In this document: piece after piece, positions 47,100 to 58,554 of the stretch | Layout of the letters: the number at the start of each line of letters is the position of its first letter | Position numbering within the stretch: the first letter of the stretch is position 1 | Source of the DNA: Theristus sp. LFF4_11 | Taxonomy: Eukaryota; Nematoda; Chromadorea; Monhysterida; Xyalidae | Length of the DNA stretch: 64,000 nucleotides | Assembly (NCBI GenBank): GCA_030248135.1 | Contig: JASANC010004967.1 | Coordinates: 1-64,000, forward strand | Direction: 5' to 3' | Program-made: the position numbers and the translations under genes | Notes under the pieces: generated by a model | Seen by the model: only the letters and a program-made list of their open reading frames with translations | Told to the model about the DNA's origin: nothing | Database searches by the model: none

Positions 47100-50000
47100 A
47101 TGAGCAACGGCTTCAACCCATGCGGCTGTTGGAATCTCAAGGACGGATGCATCACCATCGGCATTTGGTCACTGGTTAGTTTTTTACTTTCTTGAAGTGT
47201 TTTCAACTTGTATAGAAGTTTCTATATGTTTACACCAGCGACGGATGGCCAGTATACAAAATACTTTTGGCGTTAAATCGACCTTAACAAAAATCTCTGA
47301 TGTTGAACATCAATGCTTTGCAAACAAACACAGAAGATTTACGTCGACACAAACATGACAGCTCGCGATTAAGAATTTGGCAAAAGGAAACCAAACGTGA
47401 GAAATGCAAGAGTGGCTAACACAGTAGACTTATGTTTAATTCAAGAATATTCCGTCTGATTAGTAACTTATGTAACCTATGATGACCATGTCATGTACGA
47501 ATTCTTTGACCTTGCATTGGTTAAGAGTGCGTTCGACAAGAGTGAAGATTCTGCAATATGGTCAGATTTCCACACCGGATGAAAAATAAGAACCAAGGGC
47601 AACCAAAAACTTGTGTGCATTGAAAAGACATTCAATCAATCAAACACACTCACCAGTCAAATCTGACAAAACACACATGAATGAGACAAAACACAACGAC
47701 GAAATCGAAAATTTACAACGACTAGGTGACTTCACTGGGACAATTGGCGTTGTTCAGCTGGCAAACGTTTCTACTGTCGAAGTGTTCGAGCGTGACAATC
47801 TCAGAAAACAACTTTAACTGTCAACCAGAGTGCCCGTGCGCACAGGACAGTCAAGAGTCATTAGACGTTATTCTCAGATGTAATTGTTCACAAATTGTTT
47901 TCAAACTCATACTAGCGAAGCTCAAATGTCTGCTCATTCCATCCAACGCGTTGCTTGCAGTGTCACTCAAATAGTTTTTATCTATTATTTATAATTGCAG
48001 ACAAACAAGTATGTCCTCTTCGATTCACTTTTTATCTTTTTTCTTATCCTTATCTTAACCTTTTGGTTAATGTTACGGTTGGTAGTAGGGTAACCACATG
48101 TTACAAAAAACGTTTGCCAGCTGGACGGCCGAATGTCGAGTTTACAAACGACAATTGTTCTTCGTTTCAATGACTCGTAAAGGGTTGCAGCGGTCGTCGT
48201 CGCCTACTTTTAATTGTCTCTTGACTTTAACCTAAATTTTCAGCTCTTCTGCATTATACAATTTGGTCTGTTCGGCTGGCAAACGTCCGTAATCAAAGAT
48301 CAGCAAGATATTTCCTCAAACAACTTCTTCGAATATGAGCGCCCGTACCCCGGCGACAGTCGATTCTACGAGCAGCAATTCTTTCAAAACCGAGATACGC
48401 GCTTTTGGACAGGTATGTTTGATGTGACTCATTTGATCCGTAAAGTTCTGCATGTTCATTTTTCTAAAGAGATTCTGCAACATGTGTAATTTGTGTTTTT
48501 TGTTCTCTGACTCATATGTTTTAAAGCGATCTGTTATTGCGATCGACTGAACGTTGTAATACCGAACTGCAGGAAGTGCTTGCTTGCTGCATGGGTTTCG
48601 GTTAGCGTAAGCGCGTTTGTTTGCTCCGACAGTCAATTTTGTTATCAGTTTATCATTCCCGCAACAAGCTTTTTCATATGGAAATGGAGTAGACATTTGA
48701 GTAACGTTATTTTGTGTTGAAACTTGTATTTGTTTTGTTTTATTATTACTATATTCAAAATTACACACAAGAAGGGACCGAACTTATTCTTTGTTTCAGG
48801 GCTTTTCGTGGTGCAAATTCTCATATTGATCATTACGTTCTTTCTGTTGTTCGCTTCAGTCGCTTTGATTTATGGAATACATACGGTGAGTTGTATTAGA
48901 TTTGAGAAAATGGTTTCCATTATCCTGTCAAAATGCGCCACATTTTACATTTATCTAAAACTTCTAGGCTTCAAAATACCTAGTTTGGCCATGGTTTCCA
49001 TGCATGATTGCGAACATTCTTGCGTGTGTCGCCTACTGTATCCTTTGGTGGGCAGGGGTAAGTGAACATAATTATTTTATAAGCGAGTGTTTTTTTCGCA
49101 CAAACCCAGTTTTCTTTGAGATATAAACAGTACTGAGACTCAAAAAGTTATAATTTGACAGCAGCTTAAGTTAATATTATCTTCGTTGTCATATGTTCGG
49201 TTTTGTTGTTTAACAAAACAGTACACACTGACACAGAACTGTTTAACCAAAGCTTCTGGGTATTTTTGATTCTCAGCAATAAGAAGTGTTGCGAGTTGCG
49301 ACCCCACCCTTTGCAGAGTGCTGTACTGCCTCGATCGCAAGCTCTTCCGTTTCAGAACATCCAAGGATACTGGATGGCGCTGACAATCGTCGAAATGTTT
49401 GGCGTCTTCGTCAATGTACGTCTGCTGCCAGTTGTTTTTTTTATAATTTTCATTTGTCAGTGTATAGAAACGACGAAATGACTATTGGTTAGGTCTACGC
49501 GATCATCTGCGTCATGGCATACTACGGTAAAATACCAAATCGAAATCAAGAGAAACTTCGCGACACTTATGGATATGGATTTGACCAAGAGAATCAATAC
49601 GATCCGAACGCAGCCAACACCGCCGTCTACTACGACAAGTACAACAAACAACCGATCACATATGCAATGAATGATCCGTATCAACAGCAGCAATATTATG
49701 GAAACGGTTAGTTATTATTTGACTGTTGAATGTTGTTTGACCTGCACGATACTTGTTTTTTGTAGTGCATGCGTTTAAATCAGTTTATTTTTTTCAACCA
49801 ATGCGTCACTGGTCAACTTTACATTCCGATGCTTTCAATAAAAAATGTGTTCTGAATGTAAGTTTAGTGATTTGATCTGCTACTGCATTGAAGCTTGCAA
49901 GCAAGTAGCCTCTTCATTTAGCAACTAGCAATAGCTTTGTATCACTTTTCAAAACTCTTCCATCGCGCGTGCTTGCTGTTCCCCTCGTGCGGGTTGTTTT

Positions 50001-51503
50001 CATCATTGCATGGCATTGTTGTTGTTTGTAGCTGACTCTGAGATGACTGAAAATGACAACGAACCTTCATTTCAGGCTACGGTCAAGAGAATTTCGCGTA
50101 CGAACAAGACAACAAAGTAGCGCTTGCAGGCGCTGGTCCGCCACCGCAGGCATTTGGCGGTTATAATCAGCCTCAGCCACAACAAGCGGACGTGCTACCA
50201 CCAAAACAACCGCCTCTGATGTGGGATCAACAGCAACAGGCACAGCACGGCTACGACCCACATCATCATGGGTACACCAATCCACAATTGGATCAAACAC
50301 CACAAGATCCCACTTTTGGAACTATGCCAGACTACACGACGAAATGGATTGAGTCACAACCGGCACCTCCTGCAACTGACAATCGTATGTGCCATTTGAG
50401 TTGGACCGGCGCAAATGCACTTTGCGTATTGAATAACGTTCATATTTGTTAAGAATATCTTCCACCAATGGATGCACCGGGACCGCACACAGAACCAACA
50501 ACTCCCGTGAAAATGGAACCACCGGGAGGTGGCGTCCTACGACATGCCAGATCGGAACAAGATTTCGAACAGGAAAGGAGGCATCGACACAAAAGGCACG
50601 GTCGATCAAGTTCAGTGCGGTCGAAACGATCGAAGCGCCGCGGCTGCCGATCGGACTCAGACGACTCCGAAGGTAAAACGTTTTGTAAACAAATGCTATT
50701 ACATAACATCACATATAGTTGTAATCGAATTTTAGACGAACGATCAGCGCATCGTCATCGACACCATCACCGTCATCACTCAACACGATCGAGACATCGC
50801 AGCAACAGCCGTGACCACAAAACCTATCCATCTGACTCAGACACCGGTTTTAGTCGATCGGAGAAAAGCTATGGTGAACACCAGAGACACCATCACAGAC
50901 ACGCACGACGAAAAGAAGACGAATACTCCGACGAAGACCGACGACGCGGTCGTTCAATGAAGGACGTGAAACGAGAGCGGGAGCGAGGCAGAGGCGCGTA
51001 AGTCGATTAAAAGCATCACTTTTTGGCATCATTTGATAATGGAATATGTGCCTTCTGGCATCATTGCCTTTTACAGTGCTGGACGCCCAGAAACCAGTAC
51101 CACCGAAAGAAGTACTATGACTCCAAGTCAACTGGCGAATAGCAACAACAACAATCAAACTAAACCGGGTGCTATTACCATCCCTCAGAAGATCGTCATT
51201 CCGCCATCAAAGGGCAGCAAAAACAAAGAGCCGCAAAGGTTTCACATAAACTCTGAGATCACTATCAGTTACAGTGATACGAATCCGAGCGATTCGGAAC
51301 TGAAGAAAGCGGCTGCTCGACCGACAGCACAACAAAATGCGGTGGGCGCGAACAGACCAGTGGGCGCACTGCCAGCCGCACCAACGGTGACCGTCAGTAG
51401 GAACCCTGATGCTTCAAGAACTACTCCTCCAGACAACAATGTTAACAGACGATCCGTCGGCAACGAAAGCTCCGACTCGAACAAAGGCTGGACAGCAGTT
51501 TAA
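47100..51503 (+). CDS. Four-span membrane protein with long Gln/Pro and His/Arg-rich tail, 636 aa
   Basis: Exons: 47100-47174, 48244-48412, 48800-48885, 48968-49057, 49356-49415, 49493-49706, 50076-50384, 50454-50672, 50736-50997, 51077-51503; 1,911 nt with every phase consistent. Helices: ~18-38 (IGIWSLLFCIIQFGLFGW), ~83-106 (VVQILILIITFFLLFASVAL), ~113-138 (LVWPWFPCMIANILACVAYC) and ~145-172 (MALTIVEMFGVFVNVYAIIC). A loop of about 40 residues lies between helices 1 and 2. The short N-terminus has CGCWNLKDGC, reminiscent of LAPTM/worm four-span proteins. Residues ~180-340 are Tyr/Gln/Pro-rich, ~345-495 are Arg/Ser and His/Arg-rich with SDSD acidic patches, and ~500-636 are Ser/Thr/Asn-rich. 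The tail would be cytoplasmic. Function unknown; a scaffold or membrane-trafficking role is only a guess. Confidence 0.85.
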
Positions 51504-51638
51504 ACAACACTTGTTGGTTTCTCATCAGTTTGGTTGTGTTCATTTATGCATTTCCTTTTTCGTCTTGTGAGTTGTGTTGGTTTGTGTGCTACATTGCTAA
51601 CTGTGAACGTGCTACATTCACGTTTGACTGATTCATTG

Positions 51639-51644
51639 AATAAA
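51639..51644 (+). terminator. Polyadenylation signal of the 636-aa gene
   Basis: AATAAA 136 nt after the stop codon, in a T-rich context. Confidence 0.55.
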
Positions 51645-51826
51645 TTTGATTGGCGTATTTGCAAATCATTGAACAAGAGTTTTACATGTAAAGCCGGTTG
51701 CTTGCCTCTTTTATATGACTGTACATAAGATGTTTTCAATGTCCTCGCTTGGTTAAGTTCTTTTATTTTCACGAAACTGCCCGTTACAGCTTGTTAACTG
51801 TAAATTTCTTATTGAATACACTGTTT

Positions 51827-52938
51827 CAGAGATGTGCACGGGGAGTACTTAGGGGGTACCGGTACCGGCAAACGTCGCGCGTCGCGCAGGGCCTGGGGGC
51901 TACGTCGCGCAGCGCCTCGGTCGGAGTTGAAAGAGACAAAAGTTTTACATATGAATTTGAAAAATTATTTCGAAATCGATTGCCCATGTCGCGCATCTAT
52001 CAGTCAAAATTACGGTTGCTCATTGTGCTTTTGTTGTGAGCTGCTCTGCTGAAATCGCTGTCTGCAATCATTTTAATTCACAGATGTCGCGCAGCGCCTC
52101 AGGTGGAAGAGACAAAATTTTCACAAATGAAATAAAAATTACTTCAAAATTAAATTCGAAGATTTCAATTGACTGACTGTCGTGGTACTGCAGTAGGTTG
52201 CAATGTATTTGTATTTGAAATCGCGCTGCGCATGTAGATGGTGCACTTTTTATTTCGCAAATGTGAGTTGCACAGACATCCAGTGTTTTTTACGGAAAAT
52301 CATGCGTCAACGACGCAAAATAATTTGGTATGACGCAAAGAAATTGGTCGTTTCGGCCAGCTTTTTTGATTCTCAATTTTCGAAGATATCAAGGGATTGT
52401 TTTTAAGAAATTTTGCGCCCAGATTCAAAATTTTTCTGCGCCTCCGGCGCAGGACGTGCACACTTTATGATTTGTTTGACAATGGCGATCACGAATTCAT
52501 CGTTCGTTTTTTAGATTGTTCAGTGTTTTGCTGATAACGGTTCAATTCAATCTAAGAATACGTAAGCTTTTTGTTCGCACGTTTCTAAACATCTGCGTTT
52601 TTTAACACGTGAATAAATGTCATAGACACAAACTACTTTGGATGATATCCAAAAATCGCAAGGTAAAATGCGTTCTCAGGGCCTAATTTTTGAAAATTTC
52701 TTCGCTACGCGAAGACGTTACAGTTTACCGGTTTTTTTTATTGAAATTGAGAGTCAAAGCCACACTTTCCGAACCAAGCACAGAATAACTTCAAAAATAT
52801 AAATGTATTTGTATTTGAAATCGCGCTGCGCATGTAGAATGTGACACTAAATTTGCGAGAAAAATGTGGAGGTGGGGTCGACGTCGCGCAACCAACCGAG
52901 CCGGTACCAGCAAGAATTGTCCGGCGTGCACACCTCTG
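51827..52938. mobile_element. hAT-type non-autonomous transposon (1,112 bp)
   Basis: Ends CAGAGATGTGCACG (left) and the complement of CAGAGGTGTGCACG (right), flanked by an exact 8-bp duplication CACTGTTT (51819-51826 and 52939-52946). Both traits are those of hAT elements. The interior has no transposase and includes two copies of TTGTATTTGAAATCGCGCTG (near 52209 and 52807) and repeated GTCGCGCAGCGCCTC motifs. It sits 320 bp after the stop of the four-span gene. Confidence 0.9.
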
Positions 52939-52946
52939 CACTGTTT

Positions 52947-54453
52947 GTAGTTTCACATACTTCAGTGACAAAGCTACTCGTGAATTTTAGTTCTCAGTAA
53001 AAAAGCATAACATTCAGAAACCATTGTGATTCATTGAAGAAAGTGTGATTTATGGTGCGAAACAAGTTTTACTTAACCTTTTTTCACAAACCATTTCTTT
53101 ATGTAAGTGTAGTCGTTGTGCACATTCGTTTTGTTATTCAGTTTTGTTTTGTGAAAAACTCATTTAGAATGTTGCCAGTTTTGCAGAGCTGCAAGCCAGC
53201 TGTTTTTCAAGTTTTCGTTGATTGTTGCAGCATGTGAGAATGTAAATTAAAGTACCTATTTACAAATTTAGAGCGAATTGTTTTAGTCACTAATCTCACG
53301 ATGTCGTTATTCATCTTGTTCGACCACCTCCAGAACGCCCCACTCGCTCGAACGCTGCTGCACAACATCCCGTCACCGTTTACATTTATACAAGCCGACA
53401 TAGCTCGTCATGTGTGATGTCGCAAACATTTCCTACCAACGCAATGCAAATGTACACGTTGCAGTCGCGGCAACACCAACGACGATCACAGAACAAAAGC
53501 GGTAAACTAACCCAGCTAACTTTTGCCGTTGCTCCTGGCAGCCACTGCAAACGATTGTCGTCATCAATGTAATGTTACCGTCAGCGAAAAACTGGGGCGC
53601 TAATTCACCCGAGACACGCAATCGAAACTTGGAAGAAAGTGAGAGAAATTAGGTATGCCAAATGAACGGCACAACGTTAACGCAACAGCACATCAACCAA
53701 CATGAAAACCTCTTTCAAATCTTTATTCCTTTTTTATTCTGAACTTGTTCAAACATATTTCCACATTTTTGTATTGTTTAAAAAAATCGTTATCAATGAC
53801 AAAACAAGACTGGTTTCAGTTTCCAAAAAGCACAACAGTATTGAAACACAACAAAACGCTTCATATAAAACATGCGAGAATGTACACGACCAAAGTTCAT
53901 AGAGAAAACAAACCGAAAAACAGTCATTTGAAACAAGATGAGCTTTGAACACGAATCAACAAAAAATCGTTGATTCATTCTTTTTCAATGAACAAAACTA
54001 AAAGGATCGAACAAACCAGCAAACACATACACAATCGAAATCAGAAAGAAGCAGTAGGCTGGGCTGTTGATAAAACGATGCAACTTTACGAATATTGAAA
54101 CTAGCCGAAATTAATGAAGCACGAATATTCGATCAGAATTTCTCCACCAATTATGACTCAGTTTTAACCAATATCTCGTACGTGCAAGGGCTAGAAACAA
54201 TGATAAATCATGGAAATAATTGATTCCAAACCAAAATAATTTACCGGTAGCGACGTTTTGGCAATCGTCTACAATCGACATATAAAAATGTACAACGAAA
54301 ACTCGCGTCAACCGCGCTGACGACTGACGGCATCAGTGATACCAATCAAATTCAGCCAATCAGCAACCTGCGTTCTGTATGTCTGCGTCTATTTGATACA
54401 CTGTTGTATATACAGTTTACAACAAATCGGTGAAGCTTTCAGTTTTTTTTACA
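52947..54453. other. Intergenic region between convergent genes
   Basis: 1.5 kb, AT-rich. A 38-codon plus-strand frame at 53301-53417 has fairly balanced base use but no known domain and no splice partners. Nothing else is supported. Confidence 0.5.
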
Positions 54454-56151
54454 TCACGATATCGCACAAGTTTTCTTTTGTTCTGGCGCTATGTTGCCGT
54501 TGTGCAGTTCAATCAGATAAATTAGCTGCTGGAAGATTTTTTCAACCAGCTGAAAAAAGTATGTATTCGAAAATTGATTTTTATGATTGCTCAATCGAAT
54601 TTTTGACGATTAAAATAAATGCAGCAAATCAGCGGTACACAGACCTGATTTTCTTTTGCGGATGTTTCCAAGAAGTCAGCATTCCAACTTGCCGCCAACG
54701 CTTTGCCTTCATCAGTTAACACTTCCCTGAAGTTCGGGAAAATATGAATCAGACAGCATTCGTGTTAATGTCAAAAACTGTAACACGAATTCAATCGACT
54801 GTTTCACCGCAGATCAACGCACCGCTCGATGTGCCTCAGATCAAGCTTGTTGCCGACGACAATTGTTGGAATGCTGCAAACGAAGAAACACACGTGTGAT
54901 TCACAAAGAAAACGCATCATACTCGTTACAAAACTTTATTATACGACTCACTTTGGGCCTGCGTTGTCCAGAATCTTGTCACGCAACACCTTGACCAATT
55001 CGAACCTGTTAACGGGAGCAAACTTTGTTGGTTGACGGTAGTCATGAAATAGGAAACAGACAACAAGAATTATCAGAACAAGAAGCAAGCAGCCCACGAT
55101 TCTCTGCTGTTGATCGCATAGACAAGCACGTAGCCATCAATTCCGGTGGAACAAGACCGGGGGAACAGCGAGTACTCGTGCTGGAATAATACGCTTGCTT
55201 GGCCTTCGTGAGTTTTGCTTTTCGTTGAAAAAACAAACAAACAATAAACTGAACCTGGCCAGCGGTGTCGACGATTTGAAGTTTGTAATTATTGCCAAAA
55301 CACTTCATCTGTTTCTCGTGAACTGAAACACAAGATCAACTTGAAGCTCCGATAAAATTAGAAGTTTCGCGAACGGATTTCTGGGTAAAAAAATCAGGGC
55401 TTTTGCATGCATTCATGCATGCAATCTAAGTGCAAAAACTCACAGTCTTCGATTGTCGTATCGTACGACTCAGGGAACGTGCTGTGGCAGAATCTGTGGC
55501 TCAGCGACGATTTACCTGCAATGGAACAGTGTTTTGTTTAATGAATCATATGAAGACAAGTTGTGTGTGGTATAAAGTTACTGTTGGTCAAAAATTCGGT
55601 TGGGCTGTTATACTAAAAGATACCACGCCGATGCGACATTGTCAGACTAACCTAAGCGTAAACGCAATACTGCAGACTAATCCTATGCGAAACCCCTGAT
55701 CTTATGCTAAGCCAAGCCTTTTCAAGAAGTGGTGATTGAATTTTTTGAAAATAAAAATTTTGTTGAGCGTGTGCAGTGTGCACGTGTTCTAGTGAGTGGA
55801 TGATGAGCATCAGCATGTCGATGCCAGGACAAGTGTGTGTGCGTGACAACAGCGACGATGCTTTTGGAAAAAAAGAAAAAAGCCTTTTGGTTTGGAGAAA
55901 AAATTTTATGATGAAGTTTTTGAGATTCGAAACAACTCAGCTTGGCTGAACCTCGTTTCAGCAATCGTTTCAGAAACTTTGCAGCAATCGTGATGTGACC
56001 GTGCGTAAGCGTGACTGACGCAATCTTTCTCGCACTTTGCTAAAAGAAAATTTGGGAACCATAATTAATATAAACTAAACTTACCGACACTGGGGTATCC
56101 CATCACGGCCACCTTTCTCAAAATAATGTTTGCTGTCTGTGTCTCTGGCAT
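54454..56151 (-). CDS. rheb: Rheb small GTPase
   Basis: Ras-family GTPase that activates TORC1 on endomembranes. Minus-strand exons in transcript order: 56151-56085, 55515-55444, 55322-55255, 55180-55098, 55005-54952, 54873-54823, 54726-54645, 54549-54454; 573 nt, 190 residues plus stop, all phases consistent. P-loop is GYPSVGKSS (18-26), switch I carries SYDTTIED, G3 is DTAGQ (Q69), G4 is VGNKLD, G5 is ETSAKEN, and the C-terminus is a CaaX box, CAIS, for farnesylation. The length matches the family (about 184). Two departures: Pro20 where Rheb usually has Arg in the P-loop, and His70 directly after the switch II Gln where Asp is usual. His70 is the first residue of an exon, so a different acceptor could alter it. 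The gene converges on the 636-aa gene. Confidence 0.95.
55640..55800. repeat. Foldback-family arm in Rheb intron 1
   Basis: Carries CTAAGCCAAGCCTTTTCAAG and, further on, GAGCGTGTGCAGTGTGCACG, matching the right arm of the 15.45-16.06 kb element with divergence. It lies in the 569-nt intron between the first two Rheb exons. Confidence 0.6.
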
Positions 56152-56399
56152 CTCACTGGCGTAGTGACCGTTCAGACCAGAGACAATTGGACGTTTTACT
56201 TTACGTCGTAAACGTCGACGTCCTTGCCAACACAACAACCAAACAAAACTGAATTGCCAAAAACCAAACAGGCAAGGACAACACAACTGTCAATGTTGTT
56301 TCGTTCAAAACTTCAGCTTCTTCAACACAATTATTATGTAAAATCTGAAGTGTCTTTGTTTTTTGCAGAATGTTTTTGACAATTTTTACTTTCAGGCCA

Positions 56400-56502
56400 A
56401 AAATCGATTTTTGGTTTTAGGGGAGGTCTCCGCCGGACAAAATTTCATGGGGGGTGTGGGGGGTGTCGGCTAAATTTTCGAGAGGGGGGGTCCGATGGGG
56501 GG
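56400..56502. repeat. Truncated G-rich hAT-type element
   Basis: GGTCTCCGCCGGACAAAATT, ATGGGGGGTGTGGGG and GGCTAAATTTTCG follow the same order as in the complete copy at 61437-62013. Confidence 0.7.
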
Positions 56503-57523
56503 GTAGGGTTAGGGGGAAAAAAATCCGGATTTTTTTTTAAATTAAAAAAAAAATTAAAAAAAAAAATTTTTTTTACAAGTTAAGTTTGTTCGAAGCGTCT
56601 CGTCGAGCTGAGTTCATCTACACTATTTTCAGAACGATCCGGAAAACTATAAGAGCGAAAATCGTGTTTTATTGAAATTATGTCCATTTCACAGAGGGAA
56701 AGTTGCATTTTCAACAGTAAAACAGGACAATTTTCGACGTGTACTTGAATATTGAACCGTTCTTAGTTGTTCCTCTTTAGAAAATTACCAAAATTTGACT
56801 GTGTTCAAAAATTCCTGTTTGCTGTAGCTAAGTCGGCAACCCCTGTCGACCCGGTCGCCCCCCCCCAAGACACTTGCTTTCAGGTTCAACCAGCTATGCT
56901 ATCTGCCACATGGCGAGAGCCCATTCTTCAAATCATCGTATCGAAAACACGTACCATGATTTCGCGATCACGTTGCGGGCAACTGACAGACGCAAGTTTA
57001 ACACGTTAGTTTAGCTCAGCACGCAAGTTTTAACATGTGGCTATGTTATCGGGTATCTGAAAAACGGTCGTGTGATGTGGTATTAACCAACATCTCCGCT
57101 CCAATTGTTTAACAATATATCGCACAACTCCATTGTAGACCTATAACATACGCCAATCAACAAAATATCATGTTCATCTCATGGCTTACCGACTGAAAAA
57201 ACATGTTCTAAGTTGCAAGAAAACGATTTCTGAAACGATATTTCAATTCAGTTAAGTCATTTCAACGCTAAAAATTGACTCTAGAAGTCATCCAAATCGA
57301 AAAACATGGAGTACGTCGGTCAAAATGACCAAATAATGACATGTACCTGAGCACACAAAGAAGTTGGGAAGAAAATTTGGTTTGAACTTTCAAAAAATTA
57401 TGCCATAAATTTTCAGAGCAAAGTAGAAGAAAAAATTTTTTTTCTTTTTAAGTTTGAAAAAAAAATCCAAATTTAAAAAAAACGAAAAAAAAATAAAAAA
57501 AATTTTTTTTCAAAGCCCCTAAC
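56503..57523. mobile_element. Repeat with telomere-like ends (about 1 kb)
   Basis: Starts TAGGGTTAGGGG followed by A/T homopolymers and ends TTTTCAAAGCCCCTAAC. The right ~120 bp are repeated at 63313-63440, where the end reads CCCCTAACCCTAACCCCC. It may be another inverted-repeat family. Boundaries are approximate, and the interior has no gene. Confidence 0.45.
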
Positions 57524-58236
57524 TAGGGTTGTTAAAAAAAACAAAAATCGTCATTTTTGTTTTTTTTTTAAATTTTTTTTTTTTAAATTTCAAAAATCAA
57601 AGTTGTGCTAAATCAATCAGGGAGTCCGAAGAACCACATATGATATGCAAGCGCCTCCCGAATGACTCCCGTATGGCGGAACTTTGCAGATTTTGTTTTG
57701 GTGACCTCAATTACCCCTTTTCCAAACCGTCACCATGTCTCTTCTTGTGTTTTGACCTCCAAAACGTCACTAATTGTCCCCAGCTAAGCTAATGCTAAAG
57801 TGAAGACAAACATACCGCCTTGAAATTCGATCAATTCTTCTGATGGTGTCGCGACGACACGACACGAAGCAGCAACCAGACAACGTAGCGCTTGCAAACG
57901 GAGCAGCGAGCACAATCGGACGCTCTGCGAGGCGAATCGTCACCTTATCTGCATCGGAAATGGTAGGCTAAGCTTTGGGACGCTCAAAAACTTCATCGCA
58001 GATGTTGTCGAAGCCTAAAATCAGTCGGTAAAACGGCCCAAAATCGACTGCTAAAGGTTTTACGAGGTATAATCAAAGAAAATTTTTGTTGAACTTTCGA
58101 AAAATTGTGCCAAAATTGAGGTTTTCAGAGCATATTAGAGGAAAATTTTTCGAATTTTTTTTTTAAATCGGCATTTTTGTTTTTTTTATCACTTTTTTTT
58201 TAAAAAAAAAATTTTCATTTTTGTTTAACAACCCTA
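57524..58236. mobile_element. hAT-type miniature element, complete reference copy (713 bp)
   Basis: Terminal inverted repeats TAGGGTTGTTAA / TTAACAACCCTA and an exact 8-bp duplication CCCCTAAC on both sides (57516-57523, 58237-58244). The interior has no transposase. It contains the conserved blocks seen in other copies: CTCCCTGATTGATTTAGCAC (complement) and AAGAATTGATCGAATTTCAA (complement). Confidence 0.85.
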
Positions 58237-58500
58237 CCCCTAACCCTAGGGGGGGGGGGTGCCCGGTTTTAGGGTGGGGGTGGCACGGTGCCCCACCCCA
58301 CCCCCCCAACCGACGGTCTCTGGTGCTCTGGGGGTGTCGTGTACCCCCCCATAGTTGTTCCAGAGCCGAGGGGTTGGGGGGGGGGCCGATATAGATAGCT
58401 GGAGCAAATTTTCTAGATAGATAGCTGGAAAAATTTGGGGGGGGGCGCGGGGGGGCCATGTGACTTTGGGGGGGGGGGGCGGTAGAGATGTCAAGAAAAA
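58237..58500. repeat. G/C homopolymer-rich element fragment
   Basis: G-runs with GCCCGGTTTTAGGG, GGCACGGTGCCCC, CGACGGTCTCTGG(T)GCTC, in the same order as the complete G-rich element, then a GATAGATAGCTGGA microsatellite-like stretch. Confidence 0.75.
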
Positions 58501-58554
58501 AAAGTAAGCCCCCGGGGCGGTCAAAATTTTGAAATTTGATAGATAGATAGCTAA

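Noticed and set aside
53301..53417. 38-codon plus-strand frame with balanced composition
   Set aside because: No domain, no flanking exon, and too short to separate from chance.
57595..57792. Short open frames such as those at 57529-57792, 60934-61236 and 61261-61506 that resemble each other
   Set aside because: They are the same non-coding block of the TAGGGTTGTTAA miniature element repeated in several copies, not a gene family.
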